24,770 nt of DNA, from positions 1 through 24,770 of IMG/VR virus record IMGVR_UViG_3300025108_003015, one strand, 5' to 3'. Source of the stretch: a virus. The translations under genes and the position numbers were made by a program. The notes under the pieces were generated by a model. The model searched no databases. It saw only the letters and a program-made list of their open reading frames with translations, and was not told where the DNA came from. Of the stretch, positions 1 to 6,941 are shown piece after piece (positions within the stretch are counted from its first letter, which is position 1; every line of letters starts with the position of its first letter).

Positions 1-213
1 GACAAAGATATGTCGCATAGTCATTCGGGGTTTCATAGAGTGGATCTTATTGATGATATAGTAATTACAAAAGTTACTATGGGAGGATTTCGTCTACCCA
101 CAGCAAAGATTATACGAAACAAAAATATTCCGTATGTCTGTGGATTAAGTAGTAGAGGTACCCCAGAAGATAACTGGGGTATTATAGAGGAGATTTTAAA
201 TGAGGTTAGATAG
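1..213 (+). CDS. Short plus-strand protein, possibly the 3' end of a longer gene
   Basis: The frame is already open at base 1 and stops at 213, so this may be the C-terminal part of a gene beginning outside the window. The first ATG inside is at 10 and gives 67 residues, but too little upstream sequence is visible to judge a ribosome binding site. The stretch DDIVITKVTMGGF followed by IPYVCGLSSRG faintly resembles strand 3 to strand 4 of a CheY-like receiver fold. The phospho-acceptor position would be Lys and the last strand is missing, so no function is assigned. It is on the opposite strand from the rest of the window and is followed by a tightly coupled tiny ORF, which supports its being translated. 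I do not recognise the family. Confidence 0.45.
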   Translation, partial: DKDMSHSHSGFHRVDLIDDIVITKVTMGGFRLPTAKIIRNKNIPYVCGLSSRGTPEDNWGIIEEILNEVR

Positions 214-295
214 AGATGTTTGTGGAATTATTGGCTGCATACTAGGGTATATATTTATGATTTATCTTCATGCAGAAACGTTTTCGGTTTATTAG
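200..295 (+). CDS. Candidate 31-residue membrane microprotein
   Basis: This frame encodes MRLDRDVCGIIGCILGYIF and 12 further residues: a charged N-terminus followed by one hydrophobic segment (about residues 8-24), as expected for a single-pass membrane peptide. A very good Shine-Dalgarno, GAGGAG at 187-192, lies 7 nt before the ATG. The start overlaps the last codons of the preceding plus-strand frame, an arrangement typical of translational coupling. The last 41 nt overlap, antisense, the 3' end of the oxygenase gene on the other strand. It is short and could be chance; the ribosome binding site and the hydrophobic segment are the only support. The function is unknown. Confidence 0.42.
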   Translation: MRLDRDVCGIIGCILGYIFMIYLHAETFSVY

Positions 296-824
296 CCCAA
301 AGATTAATAGCAATTGCTTTTCTTGTACCTTTTTTTACCATTTGAACACCATGTAATTGACCTGCATCAAAAATTACCAGTCGATTAAATTTAGGTGCAA
401 TTAATTCATAGTCCTCAATTATTTCTTCTGTTTTTGTATTCCAAATAATTAATTTACCGCCTTCAATCTCATCATTCTCTTTACAAGGGTAAAAAATTGT
501 ACCAATAGCAGGAGAGACTACCTCCCCTGTGTCATGCCATAAATCTTCGTCTTTATCAAAGTGTCTTTTTAAATGGTAGAAATTTCCGTCATAGTCTTTA
601 ATTTCTTTACGGTCCCCCGCAGAATAGCTCCCAGTCCAATGTTCATACCCTACAAATTCGGGCTTGTCAAAGCGATCCCATATAGCATGTATCAATTCGT
701 GCCGAAGTGCACTGGTTTGGGCGTCTTTATCATGCCAACTATACCCCGGCTCCCAAAATTCTTCACTATTATTTATTCTAGCAAGTAAATCCATGTCCGA
801 TATAAAATTATCTAAAATAATCAA
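255..824 (-). CDS. 2OG-Fe(II) oxygenase, prolyl 4-hydroxylase-like
   Basis: A 189-residue protein with the double-stranded beta-helix signature of 2-oxoglutarate/Fe(II) dioxygenases. The iron ligands are H88-x-D90 (RHFDKDE) and H158 (GQLHGV), and the 2-oxoglutarate-binding Arg is R168 in GTRKAIAINLW. GGKLIIW (122-128) and RLVIFDAG (148-155) are the usual strands around the core. Such enzymes hydroxylate protein side chains, nucleobases or small molecules; the substrate cannot be read here. The start codon is TTG at 824, overlapping the TGA stop of the preceding glycosyltransferase/hydroxylase gene (TTGA), with AAGGAG about 8 nt upstream. It is therefore translationally coupled to that gene and probably acts in the same modification pathway. 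It is the last gene of the minus-strand block. Confidence 0.85.
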   Translation of the reverse strand: MIILDNFISDMDLLARINNSEEFWEPGYSWHDKDAQTSALRHELIHAIWDRFDKPEFVGYEHWTGSYSAGDRKEIKDYDGNFYHLKRHFDKDEDLWHDTGEVVSPAIGTIFYPCKENDEIEGGKLIIWNTKTEEIIEDYELIAPKFNRLVIFDAGQLHGVQMVKKGTRKAIAINLWANKPKTFLHEDKS

Positions 825-2728
825 TATACATCTCCTTCTTCTCTAGAACTCCATAAAGTTAGGCTATATTTTGTTCCTGACTTTAGTTCTGTACACTCAT
901 GTGGGTGTGACACAGATGCTGGCCATAGAACCATAGAACCTATATCGTGTTCTAAGTTTGTAATATTTTGTCTTGGAAAGTTAAGAAATGCTCCTTTAAA
1001 ATCATTATTCAGTTTCATACTGCCACTTACTAAACTCATATCATGGTGTAGGTTTAACTTTGTTTGTGTATCTAGAGAGTACTTCATTGCGAACAGGTCA
1101 CGAATACCATACATTTTTAGTGCTGCCCAATACCCTTCAGTAATATGTTCTATCTTATCATAATAGGCTTTTTCAAAGGCTTTATAAAATTTTTGTTTAT
1201 CCATGTATCTTAATCGTATTTCTTGTGCGGGAAACTTATCATTTGGAAGTGGCTCCCATCCACCTATAAAATTACACTCCTCAATAAGATCACTACAAAA
1301 CTCAGGAGATAATAGATTCTTAATTAAAATCATATCTTTATCTATGTACTCAACATCTTTTTGCATATATTTTGGAACATAGAAAGCGTACTGACTGTCT
1401 TGTAAATCATGAACATATTTCCAATATACTTCTTTTGTATATTCTCCACCATTTCCATGTAATACACAACTCGTACAATTAGTTTCTGTATTTACTAGTT
1501 GATTCCATTCGTTAACTGCGATACTATCTTCGATTCCAGACAAACAAAAGAATATATAACTTTCCCAATCTAGCACCATATCATGCTTATTACTTAAATA
1601 CTCTAGTTGTACGTAAAGTTGGTCGTCTGCATGGTCTTCTATATCTTTTTCAAATAAGATTTTTAATGCACCAACTGTTCCAATATAAGTACCACTATTT
1701 AGATACTTATATCCACCTGTCTCTGGAAATTGATCTGCAATACCTTGGTCAGGCCAACAGAGTTTTTCTGCTGAGAATACTAACTCTTTTCTAAAGCTAA
1801 AATACCTTTTTAGTATATCATCTATATTTGCATTTATAAAACAATCAAAGCCATCTACAAACATGATTATATCTTGATCTTGGTAGTTTTTTAACTCCTC
1901 TTTCATCATGTTAATCTTCTGTCCGCCACCAGGCCCTTCCATTGTACCACCTTTCCATACTACACCTTCTCCAATATTTCTAATTGGATAAGTAGTAGAT
2001 TCCATTAATGGTTTTACTTTTTCTACATTGTCTCCTACAGTAATTATATTAAATTCGTAGTTAGGGAAAATTTCTTCTGGTACTTCTGTGTCTGTTTCAC
2101 TATATGCAATAGATCTTGGAGTAACAATATCTTTTTTCCACGCAACAGAACTAAATATTTTACTAGTCCATTTAGCTTGTAAGCTAGGGTTTCTTTGTTT
2201 TCCTATAGCCATAGGCACTATTTCATCTGCCGGTATAAGAGGATTATCTTTAAAATAATTTAAGTACGCTTCTGCAACAGCTGGATTTATAGCATAACCA
2301 CAAGTCCAGTAGCAAAATCCAGGTGTTTCTAGAGTTTCATTAATTTCAATAGGTTCTATACTATCCTCTACAGGTCTTTTACCTAGATAAACAAAATCGT
2401 GCTCTAGTAGTTGTGTTTCAACAAGAAGATTATAATCCTCTTCTACTATATCTATATCATCTTCTAGTATTATTACAGGTTCATTTAGTTTTACAACTTT
2501 TTTCCATACTTCTATGTGCGATAGTATACAACCAATTTCTCCTTGTGTAAGTCTACGATTCCAGTTAGGGTCTCTCCACTCACGGTCTGCCCAGTAGGGT
2601 AAAATACTTTCTACGGTTTCTACCCTCCCGTCCACAGCCGGAACACGAGTAGCTCTAGGAAAGTGTTTCTCCATGTGCTCTCGCTTCCAGGGGCATCTAT
2701 CTAAATTTATATAGAATTCTTTAAGCAT
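821..2728 (-). CDS. Three-domain GT25 galactosyltransferase / PLOD-type glycosyltransferase / lysyl hydroxylase
   Basis: 635 residues with three recognisable domains. (1) Residues 1-215: GT25 glycosyltransferase, with FYINLDR at the N-terminus, GEIGCILSH (63-71) and ILEDD (87-91). VYLGKR, YWTCGYAI and SETDTE match landmarks I recall in animal collagen beta-galactosyltransferase (COLGALT). (2) About 225-445: PLOD/LH3-type glycosyltransferase, with WKGG, GGGQK, FVDGFD (metal-binding DxxD at D292/D295), FSAEKLCWPD, YLNSG, DDQLY and LHGNGG (H424 like the LH3 metal His). (3) About 455-635: PLOD-type 2OG-Fe(II) lysyl hydroxylase, with H561-H-D563 and distal H610 (SHPHE). The 2OG-binding Arg is replaced by K620 in GTKYSLTLW, at exactly the LH3 spacing. 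In animals these activities make Glc-Gal-hydroxylysine. By family knowledge the protein would hydroxylate a lysine and add two sugars; the substrate is unknown. It overlaps the upstream small gene by 8 nt. Confidence 0.9.
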   Translation of the reverse strand: MLKEFYINLDRCPWKREHMEKHFPRATRVPAVDGRVETVESILPYWADREWRDPNWNRRLTQGEIGCILSHIEVWKKVVKLNEPVIILEDDIDIVEEDYNLLVETQLLEHDFVYLGKRPVEDSIEPIEINETLETPGFCYWTCGYAINPAVAEAYLNYFKDNPLIPADEIVPMAIGKQRNPSLQAKWTSKIFSSVAWKKDIVTPRSIAYSETDTEVPEEIFPNYEFNIITVGDNVEKVKPLMESTTYPIRNIGEGVVWKGGTMEGPGGGQKINMMKEELKNYQDQDIIMFVDGFDCFINANIDDILKRYFSFRKELVFSAEKLCWPDQGIADQFPETGGYKYLNSGTYIGTVGALKILFEKDIEDHADDQLYVQLEYLSNKHDMVLDWESYIFFCLSGIEDSIAVNEWNQLVNTETNCTSCVLHGNGGEYTKEVYWKYVHDLQDSQYAFYVPKYMQKDVEYIDKDMILIKNLLSPEFCSDLIEECNFIGGWEPLPNDKFPAQEIRLRYMDKQKFYKAFEKAYYDKIEHITEGYWAALKMYGIRDLFAMKYSLDTQTKLNLHHDMSLVSGSMKLNNDFKGAFLNFPRQNITNLEHDIGSMVLWPASVSHPHECTELKSGTKYSLTLWSSREEGDVY

Positions 2729-2930
2729 CTTTTTTTACTTCTAGTTTAAATTTAGCTACTATAGTCTCTTGTGCGGCCTTTATTTGATCCATCTCCATTA
2801 AAAGATTTCTTTCCTTACTTTGTAGACTTGTCATTAGCTCAATCATATATTTAGCTTCATTTGATAAATCATCAATTATGTACTCTTTGTCATCTAATGT
2901 GATAGTTTGTGGTTTGTTTTCTTCTGTCAT
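2721..2930 (-). CDS. Small coiled-coil protein, DUF6447-like
   Basis: A 69-residue protein. The N-terminal ITLDDKEYIIDDLSNEAK is the pattern I associate with DUF6447 (ITLDGKEY.IDxLSxEAK), followed by a charged helix (about 25-65) that probably forms a coiled coil. No catalytic residues are visible. The start has AAGGAG about 6 nt upstream and the stop overlaps the start of the three-domain glycosyltransferase gene by 8 nt, so the two are coupled. DUF6447-type proteins are, as I recall, often found beside glycosyltransferase or phage structural genes. A helper role for the downstream enzyme is only an inference. Confidence 0.7.
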   Translation of the reverse strand: MTEENKPQTITLDDKEYIIDDLSNEAKYMIELMTSLQSKERNLLMEMDQIKAAQETIVAKFKLEVKKDA

Positions 2931-2939
2931 AATTTCTCC

Positions 2940-3899
2940 TTAAACAAAAATGTCTTGCCAGTTACCTTGTGTACTAGCTTTTGCATACTCTGTAGCACGG
3001 TTCTCAAAAAAGTTGGTATGCTCAACTGCGTTTACTTGTGTATCAATCCATGGAAGAGGATTTTCAGTACTATGGAATATAGCTTTCAGGCCCAGTCCTA
3101 GTAGTCTTCTATCCGCAATATAACGAATATACTCTTTTACTTCCTTTGCAGTAAGGTCAGGTATATCTGCTTTTTCAAAGCAAACATCAATAAACTTATC
3201 TTCTAACTCTACTACTCTTTCAGCAGCACAGTAGATTTCATACTTTAATTTATCTGTCCATAGCTCAGGATTCTCTGCAATAAACTCTCTAAAAAGTTTT
3301 GATACGTTCTCAACATGGAGTGTTTCATCACGAATAGACCATGTAACAATTTGTCCCATACCTTTCATAAGTCCATGCCTTGGTAGATTTAAAAGAATAG
3401 CAAAACTACTAAATAGTTGCACTCCCTCTGTAAATCCACTATATACTGCCATTGTTTTAGCAATATCATGTTTTGTATTCATATTAAAGTCTGATAAGTA
3501 CTCATGCTTTTCTGCCATAGCTTGAATATCCATAAACTCTTGATAAATACTGTCTTCTTTTCCTAATGTTTCTAATAACAACGAATATGCATCTTGGTGT
3601 ACCGCTTCCATAGCAGCAAAACTTACTAACATCATTCTCACTTCTGGTGCTTTGAATGTAGGTAAGTAATGCTTAGCATAACCGCAGCAAACATCTACGT
3701 CCGCTTGTGTAAAAAATCTAAAAATATTATCAATTAAGTCTCTGTTTTCAGGAGTTAATTTTTCTTTATAGTCTTTTATGTCATCTTGTAATGGAACTTC
3801 TTCTGGCATCCAATGCATTTGTTGTTGTTTCTTATAGGCTTCATATGCCCACGAGTAATCAAAAGGTTTGTAATAATTTCTTTCATCTAATAAACTCAT
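2940..3899 (-). CDS. nrdB: Ribonucleoside-diphosphate reductase, class I beta subunit
   Basis: A 319-residue ferritin-like R2 protein that houses the diiron-tyrosyl radical cofactor used by the NrdA subunit to reduce ribonucleotides. All six metal ligands fit the E. coli NrdB spacing: D67, E98 and H101 (MEAVHQDAY), E158 (FTEGVQ), and E192 and H195 (RDETLHVEN). The radical tyrosine is Y105, four residues after H101 as in E. coli. The C-terminal tail (QGNWQDIFV) is the usual NrdA-docking peptide. It lies 3 nt after the nrdA stop on the same strand. It would supply dNTPs for phage DNA synthesis. No inactivating change is visible, and the length is normal for phage R2 proteins. Confidence 0.96.
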   Translation of the reverse strand: MSLLDERNYYKPFDYSWAYEAYKKQQQMHWMPEEVPLQDDIKDYKEKLTPENRDLIDNIFRFFTQADVDVCCGYAKHYLPTFKAPEVRMMLVSFAAMEAVHQDAYSLLLETLGKEDSIYQEFMDIQAMAEKHEYLSDFNMNTKHDIAKTMAVYSGFTEGVQLFSSFAILLNLPRHGLMKGMGQIVTWSIRDETLHVENVSKLFREFIAENPELWTDKLKYEIYCAAERVVELEDKFIDVCFEKADIPDLTAKEVKEYIRYIADRRLLGLGLKAIFHSTENPLPWIDTQVNAVEHTNFFENRATEYAKASTQGNWQDIFV

Positions 3900-3902
3900 A
3901 AT

Positions 3903-5672
3903 TTATCCCTCACAACTTAAACAATCTGATTGTTCAAATATTATTTCTCTCTTTGCTTGATTAGATACTTCATCTGCTCTTGATATAGCTTCTGAACGTA
4001 AATAGTAAAGCGTTTTTAAGTTTTTTGCCCACGCTAACATATGAGCATTATGTAACTCTGCCTTAGTTACATCAGGTGGAAAGAATAGATTTAATGACTG
4101 AGCTTGGCAGATATGCTCTTGTCTTTGTGCAGCATGCTCTATAATCCATGACTGGTTTATTTCAACTGCTGTTTTAAATACATCTTTCTCGTTGTCTGTA
4201 AGACAATCTAAGTGTTGAACACTTCCTTTGTTTACAACTACACTTCTCCAAGTTTCGTCATAAACTCCAGCATGTCCTATTTTTTGCATTAATAGTGCAT
4301 CCAAGTATTTATTCTTTAATAAATTAGAACCTGATTTAGTCTTCTGCGTAAACGCATTTGCTCTAAAAGGCTCTATACTTGGGCTTGTGTTTCCACATAA
4401 AATACTAGAAGAAGCGTTAGGAGCAATTGCGAGTAAATGAGCATTTCTTACTGTGCAAGAATCATCGTCGGGACAAGCCCCTCTTTCAACTGCTAATCTT
4501 CTAGTCTCTTTGTCTGCTTGACTTTTTATGTGTGTAAATATTTCATCATTAAATGCTGAAGCAATAGCACTCTCAAAGGGTACCATATTCTTCTGTAGAT
4601 ACGCATGGAACCCCATTGCACCTAATCCGATACTTCTTTCTCTTTTAGCACTGTACTTTGCTTTACTTAGAGACTCTGGAGCATTATGAATAAAATATTC
4701 TAGTACATTATCAAGGAACCTTACAAGGTCTGGAATAAACGCGGGTACGTCTTTCCACTCATCAAAAAATTCTAAGTTAACACTAGAAAGACAACATACT
4801 GCTGTTCTTTCCTCGTTAGTAGCAAGAGTAATCTCACTACATAAGTTACTTTGATGAACTCTTAAACCTTTTTTCCTTTGAAATTCTGGTAAATTATTAT
4901 TTACAGCATCTTCAAACATTATATAAGGCTCTCCTGATTCCATTCTATTTTGGAGGATTTTAACCCAAAGTGCTCTTGCTGAAACAGTCTTTTTGACTTC
5001 TTGACTGTGTGGGTCTATTAGTTCCCACGAGTCGTCATATCCTGGTTCTTTTGTTGCAAGGTGGATCTTCTCCATGAACTTATCTGAAACGATAATGCCA
5101 TGATGAAGATTAAGACACTTACGGTTGCTATCCCCACCAGTAGGTTTTCTAACATCTAAAAACTCCTCTACTTCGGGGTGACTAATATCCATATAACCTG
5201 CATAACTACCCCGTCTAGTTATACCTTGGCTGAACGCTAACATTTCTGCGTCCACTACTTTTAGAAATGGAACTACTCCAGTAGACTCTGAGCCTTTAGA
5301 TGTTTTTGTTCCTGCTGAACGAACATCTCCCCAGTACCCACCAATTCCTCCACCAAAGCTACTCAAAAAAGCATTTTCAGTGAAATGATCTGTAATTCCT
5401 TCTCTGCTATCTTCTACATAATTAAGAAAACAACTTATTGGCAACCCTCTTTTAGTTCCACCATTTGATAGAACAGGGGTTGCAAACATAAACCACATTT
5501 TACTAGCGTAATCATAAATACGCTGAGCATGGTCTTCATCATCAGCAAAGGCGTCTGCCGCCCGAGCAAATGCTTCTTGAGGACTCTCCTCTCCTGGGAG
5601 CATATATCGATCCCTTAATGTAATCTTACTAAACTCTGTTAGTAATTTATCTCTACTATAATCTAATTTCAT
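3903..5672 (-). CDS. nrdA: Ribonucleoside-diphosphate reductase, class I alpha subunit without ATP-cone
   Basis: The 589-residue catalytic R1 subunit, which reduces NDPs in the cytoplasm with NrdB. Active-site residues are present: C81 (PISCFL) and C293 as the redox pair, N276/C278/E280 (SNLCSE) as the substrate-radical triad, Y556-Y557 (LKTLYYLRS) in the radical-transfer path, and the C-terminal shuttle pair C584-x-x-C587 (CLSCEG). The protein begins directly with the ten-stranded barrel fold. The N-terminal ATP-cone of cellular NrdA is absent, which explains the short length (about 760 in E. coli). Loss of the cone should remove dATP feedback inhibition, a common phage feature. The start overlaps the flap-nuclease stop as ATGA. 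Confidence 0.96.
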   Translation of the reverse strand: MKLDYSRDKLLTEFSKITLRDRYMLPGEESPQEAFARAADAFADDEDHAQRIYDYASKMWFMFATPVLSNGGTKRGLPISCFLNYVEDSREGITDHFTENAFLSSFGGGIGGYWGDVRSAGTKTSKGSESTGVVPFLKVVDAEMLAFSQGITRRGSYAGYMDISHPEVEEFLDVRKPTGGDSNRKCLNLHHGIIVSDKFMEKIHLATKEPGYDDSWELIDPHSQEVKKTVSARALWVKILQNRMESGEPYIMFEDAVNNNLPEFQRKKGLRVHQSNLCSEITLATNEERTAVCCLSSVNLEFFDEWKDVPAFIPDLVRFLDNVLEYFIHNAPESLSKAKYSAKRERSIGLGAMGFHAYLQKNMVPFESAIASAFNDEIFTHIKSQADKETRRLAVERGACPDDDSCTVRNAHLLAIAPNASSSILCGNTSPSIEPFRANAFTQKTKSGSNLLKNKYLDALLMQKIGHAGVYDETWRSVVVNKGSVQHLDCLTDNEKDVFKTAVEINQSWIIEHAAQRQEHICQAQSLNLFFPPDVTKAELHNAHMLAWAKNLKTLYYLRSEAISRADEVSNQAKREIIFEQSDCLSCEG

Positions 5673-6508
5673 ATATAATTCCCTAAAATGTCGTCTACGA
5701 CCTTTGTATGTTTACCTATTGCTGTCTCTGAATATTCTACTAAATCCATAAGTTCAACATTAAGTAATAATTTTTCTTTGTTACTATTTAATTCATCTAT
5801 AAACTTATAACGACTATCAATAGGACATGAATTGTATATGTCATATATGTCGCCATATTGTTCTATAAGTTGAGCTGCTCTCTTCGGACCAACTCCTTTA
5901 ATTCCTGGTATATTATCTCCTTTATCTCCTGTTAAACACTTGAAAGTTAAGTACATCTCTGGGTCTACTTCATAGTGTTCGTCCCAGTTTAGTATTGTAG
6001 TCTCTTTCTTAGTTATTGTAGAGAATCGTGAGACATTTTCTTGGACTAATAAGTCCCAGTCTTTGTCTGAGGAAATTAACCAAATTTCATTTATATTATA
6101 GTCCTCTCGTTTTTGGACTATGTAAGCAGCAATGTCATCTGCTTCTACTCCACCAAAGCGGAGTGTTGGTATTCCTCGTTCTTGAAAAGTTTTAAGACTT
6201 AAGTCAAACTCTTCTAGTATTTCTTGGAATTGTTGTTTCTCTTCTTCTGTTTGGTCTGCAAGTTTTTCTGTTCTGTTAGCCTTATATTCAGGATATAATT
6301 CTTTACGATAATGACTTCCGCCATCACCTAATACTACTATATTCCCACAGTCGTATGACTTTGCTAACGACTCCACAGTTCTTACGAAATCAAACTGAAA
6401 ATCATATTTTTTTGCATGGATCCATCTCCATATAATGTTGAACCCATCAACTATCAATAAGTTCCCATTCGGAATCGGGCTCCCATGGTCTGTAAATTTT
6501 ATCGCCAT
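5669..6508 (-). CDS. 5'-3' exonuclease / flap endonuclease (T5 D15 / Pol I 5'-nuclease type)
   Basis: A 279-residue PIN-like nuclease that removes RNA primers and 5' flaps during replication. Metal-binding acidic residues are visible: D21 (LIVDGFN), D62 (LGDGG), E122/D124/D125 (GVEADDIA), D148 and D150 (SSDKDWD), D195 and D198 (TGDKGDN). The helix-three-turn-helix IPGIKGVGPKRA (200-211) follows. This is the standard order for the T5 D15 / Taq 5'-nuclease family. The ATG at 6508 overlaps the resolvase gene by 62 nt and has AGGTGG about 9 nt upstream. A TTG at codon 18, just before the first motif, is an alternative start. The polymerase in this window has no 5'-nuclease domain, so this protein supplies that activity. 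Confidence 0.92.
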   Translation of the reverse strand: MAIKFTDHGSPIPNGNLLIVDGFNIIWRWIHAKKYDFQFDFVRTVESLAKSYDCGNIVVLGDGGSHYRKELYPEYKANRTEKLADQTEEEKQQFQEILEEFDLSLKTFQERGIPTLRFGGVEADDIAAYIVQKREDYNINEIWLISSDKDWDLLVQENVSRFSTITKKETTILNWDEHYEVDPEMYLTFKCLTGDKGDNIPGIKGVGPKRAAQLIEQYGDIYDIYNSCPIDSRYKFIDELNSNKEKLLLNVELMDLVEYSETAIGKHTKVVDDILGNYI

Positions 6509-6941
6509 TTGTAAATACCACCTTTTCTTGTTCTAGCCAATCTTCAGCAAGAGCCACATATGCTCCTACCCAGTTGACATACATATATCGTTTGCAAACT
6601 TTAGGTTTGCGTACTGTGGCAACAAATATTTTTGAACGATTGTATTTAAAAAAGAGTAAAGGTTCTTGATCTCCGTCATGTGCTTGTTTACATATTTTGC
6701 TCCACCACTTCATCCACTCATTACTTTTACTAGTAAATATCTTGTCATTAAAATGAGAATCTTTATAATTCTTCACTTCTATGCAAAATATATTGTGTTT
6801 GTGCGGAACGTATATATCCCCTTTCAAATAGTGCAATGCACCAGATGCTGGGATTCGTTCAAACTCTAACTGTGTATGTCTACGAAGCATGTCTCTTACT
6901 AGATACTCACCTCTTGCTCCTTTTGCTCTACTATCCGTCAT
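6447..6941 (-). CDS. PDDEXK nuclease, probable Holliday junction resolvase
   Basis: A 164-residue protein with the archaeal Hjc/RecB-like PDDEXK layout: KGARGE with E12, IPASGA (30-35), D42 in KGDIYVP, and E55-V-K57 in CIEVKNYK. These match helix 1 and the two metal-binding strands of Holliday junction resolvases. The position between the SbcC-like and flap-nuclease genes matches where T5 carries D14, which strengthens the assignment. It probably resolves branched recombination intermediates before packaging. It overlaps sbcC by 11 nt and the flap-nuclease start by 62 nt. A different structure-specific PDDEXK nuclease cannot be excluded. Confidence 0.8.
   Translation of the reverse strand: MTDSRAKGARGEYLVRDMLRRHTQLEFERIPASGALHYLKGDIYVPHKHNIFCIEVKNYKDSHFNDKIFTSKSNEWMKWWSKICKQAHDGDQEPLLFFKYNRSKIFVATVRKPKVCKRYMYVNWVGAYVALAEDWLEQEKVVFTNGDKIYRPWEPDSEWELIDS

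Noticed and set aside
235-275. Inverted repeat CTGCAT...ATGCAG at the convergent gene junction
   Set aside because: The stem is only 6 bp with a 29-nt loop and no U-tract, so I do not call a terminator.
3903-5672. Possible truncation of nrdA because it is about 170 residues shorter than E. coli NrdA
   Set aside because: All catalytic, radical-transfer and C-terminal Cys residues are present; the missing length is largely accounted for by the absent ATP-cone and shorter loops, so the gene is intact.
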